From Priapulus caudatus (lineage: Eukaryota; Priapulida; Priapulimorpha; Priapulimorphida; Priapulidae): DNA of 23,916 nt. The notes beneath the pieces were generated by a model that did no database searches, was not told the DNA's origin, and worked only from the letters and a program-made list of their open reading frames with translations. Both the position numbers and the translations under genes were made by a program. Numbering within the stretch: the stretch's first letter is position 1; each line of letters begins with the position of its first letter. Of the stretch, positions 20,068 through 23,916 are shown one piece after another. The stretch lies in assembly GCF_000485595.1 (NCBI RefSeq), contig NW_014577169.1:130950-154865 (forward strand), written 5' to 3'.

Positions 20068-20242
20068 TTGCCCCCCAATTTTTTCCTAGCCATCTTTTTG
20101 CCCCCCAATTTTTTCCTTGCCATCTTTTTGCCCCATGTTTTCACCGTCGAGCTATCTTTTTGTGCCATGTTTTCACAGTCAAGCCATCGTTTTGTTCCAT
20201 GTTTTCACAGTCAAGCCATCGTTTTGCCATCAATTTTCCCAT
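20068..20242. repeat. 30/32-bp minisatellite, five units plus a partial
   Basis: Two 30-base units (TTGCCCCCCAATTTTTTCCT plus TGCCATCTTT-like ending) are followed by three 32-base units (CCATGTTTTCACAGTC core, GCCATCGTT ending) and a partial. Unit starts fall at 20068, 20098, 20128, 20160 and 20192. The two unit types share the TTG...GCCATC frame but differ in the middle. Confidence 0.85.
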
Positions 20243-20585
20243 TTAGGTTGAGCACTCCTATCCCCAAAAAAGGTGACTACCCCCCGGGGGTCTTCCACAT
20301 GCATGCCTCGTGGGTAGCAGAGTAGGCGCAGAGCCACGCGTCTTCATTCCAGGTCGTTCTCAAACACCGGAAATCTACATTCGACACCAAACGACACTGT
20401 TAATCTGATAATTACGTTCAAATATTATTACGTGATATTCTGAATGTTGAATTCTGTCTTTTCCATTTACGTTAATTCTACGTTTCGCTACTTGACATTG
20501 AAAATCGCTCGTGTAATATTTTACGACCTAAATTTCCGCCGATTTCATACAATAAATCGGACAGACAGGTAGTAGAATGCGCACG

Positions 20586-20599
20586 CACGTGATCACGTG
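20586..20599. promoter_or_regulatory. Double E-box palindrome CACGTGATCACGTG
   Basis: Two perfect CACGTG sites two bases apart form one 14-base palindrome, about 80-90 bases upstream of the likely start codons. Sites of this kind are bound by bHLH factors (USF, MAX, CLOCK type). If a start site lies here rather than the splice acceptor, it would be promoter-proximal. Confidence 0.5.
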
Positions 20600-20603
20600 T
20601 TCT

Positions 20604-20626
20604 TCTTTTTGCGCGTCGCATTTCAG
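20604..20626 (+). other. 3' splice acceptor before the neuropeptide coding exon
   Basis: A pyrimidine-rich run (TTCTTCTTTTTGCG) leads to GCATTTCAG ending at 20626. An exon starting at 20627 would exclude the earliest in-frame ATG (20577) and include the three later ATGs. Confidence 0.55.
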
Positions 20627-20675
20627 AGGGATACACGGCGATACAGGCGGTCCACTCCGAGCCAGCCGTTTGCGC

Positions 20676-21353
20676 ATGGCAGGAATGTACGGACCGTGGA
20701 CGATGGTCGGCTCGCGTACGGCCGTCATCGTCGCTCTACTGAGCGCAGCTGTCGTCGCTCAGCAGCCGAACCAGCGCGACTTCGAGGCGTTCCTCGACCG
20801 AGCCACACTCGCCGACGAGCTGACGCAACGCGACGAGCGAGGCTTCGGCAACAAGCGCAACCTGGTGGCCGTCGACGGCGATGCGACGTTGCCCGAGTAC
20901 GCCGCGGCGGCAGGGTACGCGGCTAATGACGTCACAGCGGAGAAACGCGGCTTCGGCAACAAGCGCTCGCTGCCTCTAGACGCCGAAGACGTCAATAAGC
21001 GCGGCTTTGGTAACAAGCGAGTGCTTGAGAGCGGGTGGTACGGCGACGACGACGACGACGACGGAGTGCTGGGCGTCGTTCCAGCGCTGACGCTCGCTAC
21101 GCAACCACGGCTGCTGCACGAATCGCAGCTAGAGTTTGTCGATGACAGCGGCGCAAGCGAGCAGTTTGAGAAACGTGGTTTCGGCAACAAACGGGGTTTT
21201 GGCAACAAACGGGGTTTTGGCAATAAACGGGGCTTTGGCAACAAACGGGGGTTTGGCAACAAAAGGGGCTTTGGCAACAAACGAGGATTTGGCAACAAAA
21301 GGGGCTTTGGCAACAAACGGGGGTTTGGAAACAAACGGGGGTTTGGCAACTGA
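20676..21353 (+). CDS. Achatin-like neuropeptide precursor, 13 copies of GFGN
   Basis: Secreted prohormone of about 225 residues from the chosen start (20676; 20685 and 20703 are equally in frame). The earlier ATG at 20577 would put a polar, unsuitable leader before the hydrophobic segment and lies upstream of a splice acceptor. The signal core is TAVIVALLSAAVVA, with predicted cleavage before QQPNQ. Three dispersed GFGNKR units (coding from 20841, 20949, 21003) are separated by acidic spacers, one with six Asp in a row. From 21177 there are ten back-to-back GFGN units joined by KR; the last ends directly at TGA. Cleavage at KR and trimming would release the tetrapeptide Gly-Phe-Gly-Asn. No Gly precedes KR, so the peptide would not be amidated. 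Layout and peptide match achatin precursors (GFAD, GFGD), with Asn replacing Asp. Achatins signal through G-protein-coupled receptors and can carry D-Phe. Whether this one does cannot be seen. Confidence 0.85.
   Translation: MAGMYGPWTMVGSRTAVIVALLSAAVVAQQPNQRDFEAFLDRATLADELTQRDERGFGNKRNLVAVDGDATLPEYAAAAGYAANDVTAEKRGFGNKRSLPLDAEDVNKRGFGNKRVLESGWYGDDDDDDGVLGVVPALTLATQPRLLHESQLEFVDDSGASEQFEKRGFGNKRGFGNKRGFGNKRGFGNKRGFGNKRGFGNKRGFGNKRGFGNKRGFGNKRGFGN
21177..21350 (+). repeat. 18-bp coding tandem array (GFGNKR), ten units
   Basis: The units share the pattern GGNTTTGGCAACAAACGG with synonymous changes only (TTC/TTT, AAC/AAT, CGG/CGA/AGG). The three dispersed upstream units use GGCTTCGGCAACAAGCG-type codons instead, except the third (TTTGGTAAC). 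The array is therefore a recent tandem expansion kept in frame. Confidence 0.95.
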
Positions 21354-21955
21354 TATTACATAAGTTATGTACTCATCTCGTTATATACAGAGATCATGGT
21401 AGCGAGCTATATGCCCTGTTACGACATACTTTCTATCACTGTCAGAGCTCCGGGTTGATAACCGGTATCGTGTGTATATTGGGCGCAATTTTTGTTGGGT
21501 AAATCCGGCTTATCCACGTTAATATTATTGCTGCCACGGCTGCGTGTTGATTCATTTTTGTAAACGTAGAAGGTGCATAAACGCGTGGGTCTTCACCCTC
21601 CTCAATGGTTAGTTCTCTGTGTTCGAGGCGGTTCTATTTTTTTTCTAATTAAACCCATCACATTTCCATTTGATTTGTATACGAAAAGCGACACCGTTAC
21701 CAAGGAAACCGCTCATGAATAGAGAATTAGTTAGAACATCGCAATGAATATCTTTGTATACGACGCGTATCTATTGACATCTATAACGCATCGGTTTGTA
21801 CAAATATAGTTTGCGAGAGGAAATGTGTCAATCTAACGATAAAACATTCAAATAAAAATCACTTTTGTACGTAAACTATTTCATAATATAGTTATAAATT
21901 TGTGCACTCGTAACATTTACAGTTTACGCAGGTTACACAGTTATACTGTAATAAA
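21354..21955 (+). other. Probable 3' untranslated region
   Basis: AT-rich sequence downstream of the stop with two AATAAA polyadenylation signals, at 21851-21856 and 21950-21955. No other gene signal in between. The actual end of the transcript is unknown. Confidence 0.45.
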
Positions 21956-22631
21956 TGTATCGGCTCATTTCTCGTTGCATAATAGGGAGCACAAAACGAA
22001 TAACGCTCAGCAAATATACTCGGAAGGAGACTATTTGGGAATAATGCACAATTTCTAATTGCTGAAAATTGTATTTAGATTGAAAATGTAGATTTTCAAG
22101 GCGCGCCATTCGACGGCGACTGAGACTAAAGTATTTGATATTAGAGAGTATATTATTGATTATATTATTGATTATATTGGAGACTAAGAGATATTAATCG
22201 CGCGATCATCAACGCAATCATCAAAAATAAAGCGTGATTAAATCTACTAATAGAGGCTTCAGTTACCATATTAACAACAAGGACACTTACTGGCCCGATA
22301 AACGTTTTTTTCTTTTCGCTAAGGACTGACTTGCTGGCAATATCATTGAGTGCCGTTTATTTCGGTGAGCTACTGTGCCGTTTCACCTAAGAATTCATGG
22401 TATTTTGGTTTTCAAGTTGTGTTTTGTCGTTTGTTTTTACGAGTTTTTACTATTCTACGGCTTTATAAAAACAGCAAAATCATTTCTCTAAACGTTCGTC
22501 AGGCAACATTCAGAGTTTAGCAAGCAGAACAAGTCTTTAGACAATGACGACAGATATCCCATGCCAGCTAATACCAAAAACCAATAGCAATGGAGCCGCA
22601 GCGTGTGGAATTTAATTTCAATTAGACTATC

Positions 22632-22633
<2 letters not shown>
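21956..22633. other. Intergenic stretch
   Basis: AT-rich sequence with a short ATATTATTGATT repeat near 22150-22180. Nothing else recognised. Confidence 0.4.

Positions 22634-22664
<31 letters not shown>
22634..22664. repeat. (TA)n microsatellite
   Basis: About 15 uninterrupted TA units. Confidence 0.95.
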
Positions 22665-22665
<1 letters not shown>

Positions 22666-22887
22666 CAGTTTTTTCATTTATATTTTTAAAGATTCTTATG
22701 CCGCGGATGTACGTTGCACCATTAGACGCACCACGCTGCAACCATGTTTATAGGGTCTTGTCTGTCTGCTTTCAAATTTTGTCTTAATATCTTAGAGTAT
22801 CATCCACGCGCGTGCCTTGTTTGTTTCTTTGAGTGTCTGTTTGTATCGGTTTACCTATAACTGTCTTTGACTACGTTCTCGCGCGCG
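22665..22887. other. Unannotated stretch between microsatellites
   Basis: Mixed sequence with no recognised feature. Confidence 0.4.
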
Positions 22888-22902
22888 CTCTCCCTCTCTC
22901 TC

Positions 22903-22951
<49 letters not shown>

Positions 22952-22976
22952 TCTCTCTCCTTCGTGCTCTCTCTCT
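22888..22976. repeat. (CT)n microsatellite
   Basis: CT tract with CCT and TTTCT interruptions. Confidence 0.93.
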
Positions 22977-23446
22977 GTGTCTTACTCTCTTCTCCATCCT
23001 CTTATAATAGAGGTGTTGCTGGTCCATATCTTCACACCATTATTACAGTCTATATATGGGCAATATTTTATCCTCTTCGCCGTAATTAAGCGCCCGCCAA
23101 CAACGTGTCGGTTCCTGCATCCTCCATGATCTACACGAAATGACGTCAATTACCGCCATCGGCTCGAACAGGATTACCTGCTTAATTGCACAGCGAACAG
23201 CAAAGGTCTGAGCGAAGACCTATATGTCTGCCAGTGTCAGCCCGTATTATATCGAACATGGCAAGATCTAATGCGCAGACCTAGGAAGGATCTCCTAATT
23301 CGGTCACTATCGACCACGCGCATTATTATAACTTGATACGAGTTTCATGCGCTTATCGTGTCTGTAACGTGTGAGTATGATCTATGTAGTATAGTATAGT
23401 ATAGCCCTTCCCGCAAAGTTTTCAGCGGTAGTTATGGCCAAGATAT
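22977..23446. other. Unannotated stretch
   Basis: Contains a TGACGTCA palindrome near 23141 and three to four GTATA pentamers at about 23388-23404. No gene recognised. Confidence 0.4.
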
Positions 23447-23701
23447 CAGCCTGTTCTGCTAGCATCTATGACAAATACGACATCCGCATATACGCTCTCC
23501 TATGACACTATTGTGTGTAGATCACATCATAGGAGTTTAGGAGCGCTATTATGAACGCAAGCAGTGAATTTCAGCTGTAAAGCGGAACGAAGTTGACTCG
23601 CCAATCTTTGTCATAGGAAGAATCTTCCTATGACAAATAGTGTCATAGGAGAGCGTATATGTGTATGTCGTATTTGTCATAGATGCAAGCAGAACATGTT
23701 G
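23447..23701 (-). mobile_element. MITE element 2, inverted relative to 19669-19961
   Basis: Read on the minus strand it matches element 1 from CAACATGTTCTGC through the same centre (TTCGTTCCGCTTTACAGCTG) to AGAACAGGCTG. It is about 40 bases shorter, having lost the second inner GGAAGAATCTTCC palindrome of element 1. The flanks differ from element 1, so these are separate insertions rather than a duplication of surrounding DNA. Confidence 0.82.
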
Positions 23702-23916
23702 GTATATGACACCGTTATGCAACACTAACAGATAACATCGCCATGCAACACTAACAGACGACACCGTCATGCAACACTAACAGACGACACCGTCATGCAA
23801 CACTAACAGACGACACCGTCATGCAACACTAGCAGACGACACCGTCATGCAACACTAGCAGACGACACCGTCATGCAACACTAGCAGACGACACCGTCAT
23901 GCAACACTAGCAGACG
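23702..23916. repeat. 26-bp satellite, about 8 units, running off the window
   Basis: The unit is GACACCGTCATGCAACACTA plus ACAGAC. The first two units are divergent (GTTATG, then AACATCGCC); later units differ only at CTAACAG/CTAGCAG. The array begins within a few bases of the end of MITE element 2. Confidence 0.93.

Larger units (their letters stand above)
19977..20300. other. Segment bounded by two CCCCCCGGGGG motifs
   Basis: CTTCCCCCCGGGGGT (near 19981) and CTACCCCCCGGGGGT (near 20274) bound about 300 bp holding a TA microsatellite and a minisatellite. Because the core is self-complementary, the pair can be read as direct or inverted repeats. It may be an unrecognised repeat element. Confidence 0.3.

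Noticed and set aside
23702-23916. CRISPR-like array
   Set aside because: The 26-bp units are directly abutting with no unique spacers, so this is a simple satellite in a eukaryotic genome.

Overview
This is a metazoan nuclear genomic window. Coding density is very low, microsatellites and short foldback elements are abundant, splice-site-like signals are present, and the one clear gene is a neuropeptide precursor. The precursor type (an achatin-like tetrapeptide) and a hAT-type MITE point to a bilaterian invertebrate, either a lophotrochozoan or an invertebrate deuterostome such as a hemichordate or cephalochordate. The sequence alone does not settle which.

Layout. (1) Positions 1-174 are short AT-rich sequence. 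(2) Positions 175-19447 are two tandem direct copies of one unit: copy A (175-9393, about 9.2 kb) and copy B (9394-19447, about 10.1 kb). They meet within an (ATT)n tract. Both copies carry, in order: an EF-hand exon on the minus strand beside a CAG/CAA tract, a TATA-type promoter candidate, a roughly 280-bp terminal-inverted-repeat element, an 82/83-bp palindromic element flanked by 11-bp direct repeats, two hairpins, a hAT-like MITE, a GT/CT/AT block, a GATG array, an AT/AG(/CA)/CATA block, a CpG-rich block, a compact promoter (GTCACGTGAC, CCAAT, TATA) with a possible first exon, and a trio of about 65-70-bp repeats. Most differences between the copies are scattered 1-2 base insertions and deletions. 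That looks like unpolished long-read consensus error added to a real or falsely assembled duplication, so frames inside this region are unreliable. (3) Positions 19448-23916 hold the intact neuropeptide precursor gene (coding 20676-21353, plus strand). It is flanked by two inverted copies of a 255-293-bp MITE, and the window ends inside a 26-bp satellite.

The precursor has a signal peptide, three dispersed GFGN copies separated by acidic spacers, and ten back-to-back GFGNKR units. Processing at the basic sites would release up to 13 copies of the tetrapeptide Gly-Phe-Gly-Asn. This matches the achatin layout (GFAD, GFGD) with the terminal Asp replaced by Asn. A 3' splice site just upstream, a double CACGTG palindrome, and the promoter plus 5'-splice-site module about 3 kb upstream in copy B suggest a testable model: a gene with an untranslated first exon whose promoter region has been duplicated.

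The tandem copies otherwise hold no coding sequence I can support beyond the EF-hand exon. Long open frames in the GATG and CATA arrays are low-complexity artefacts.
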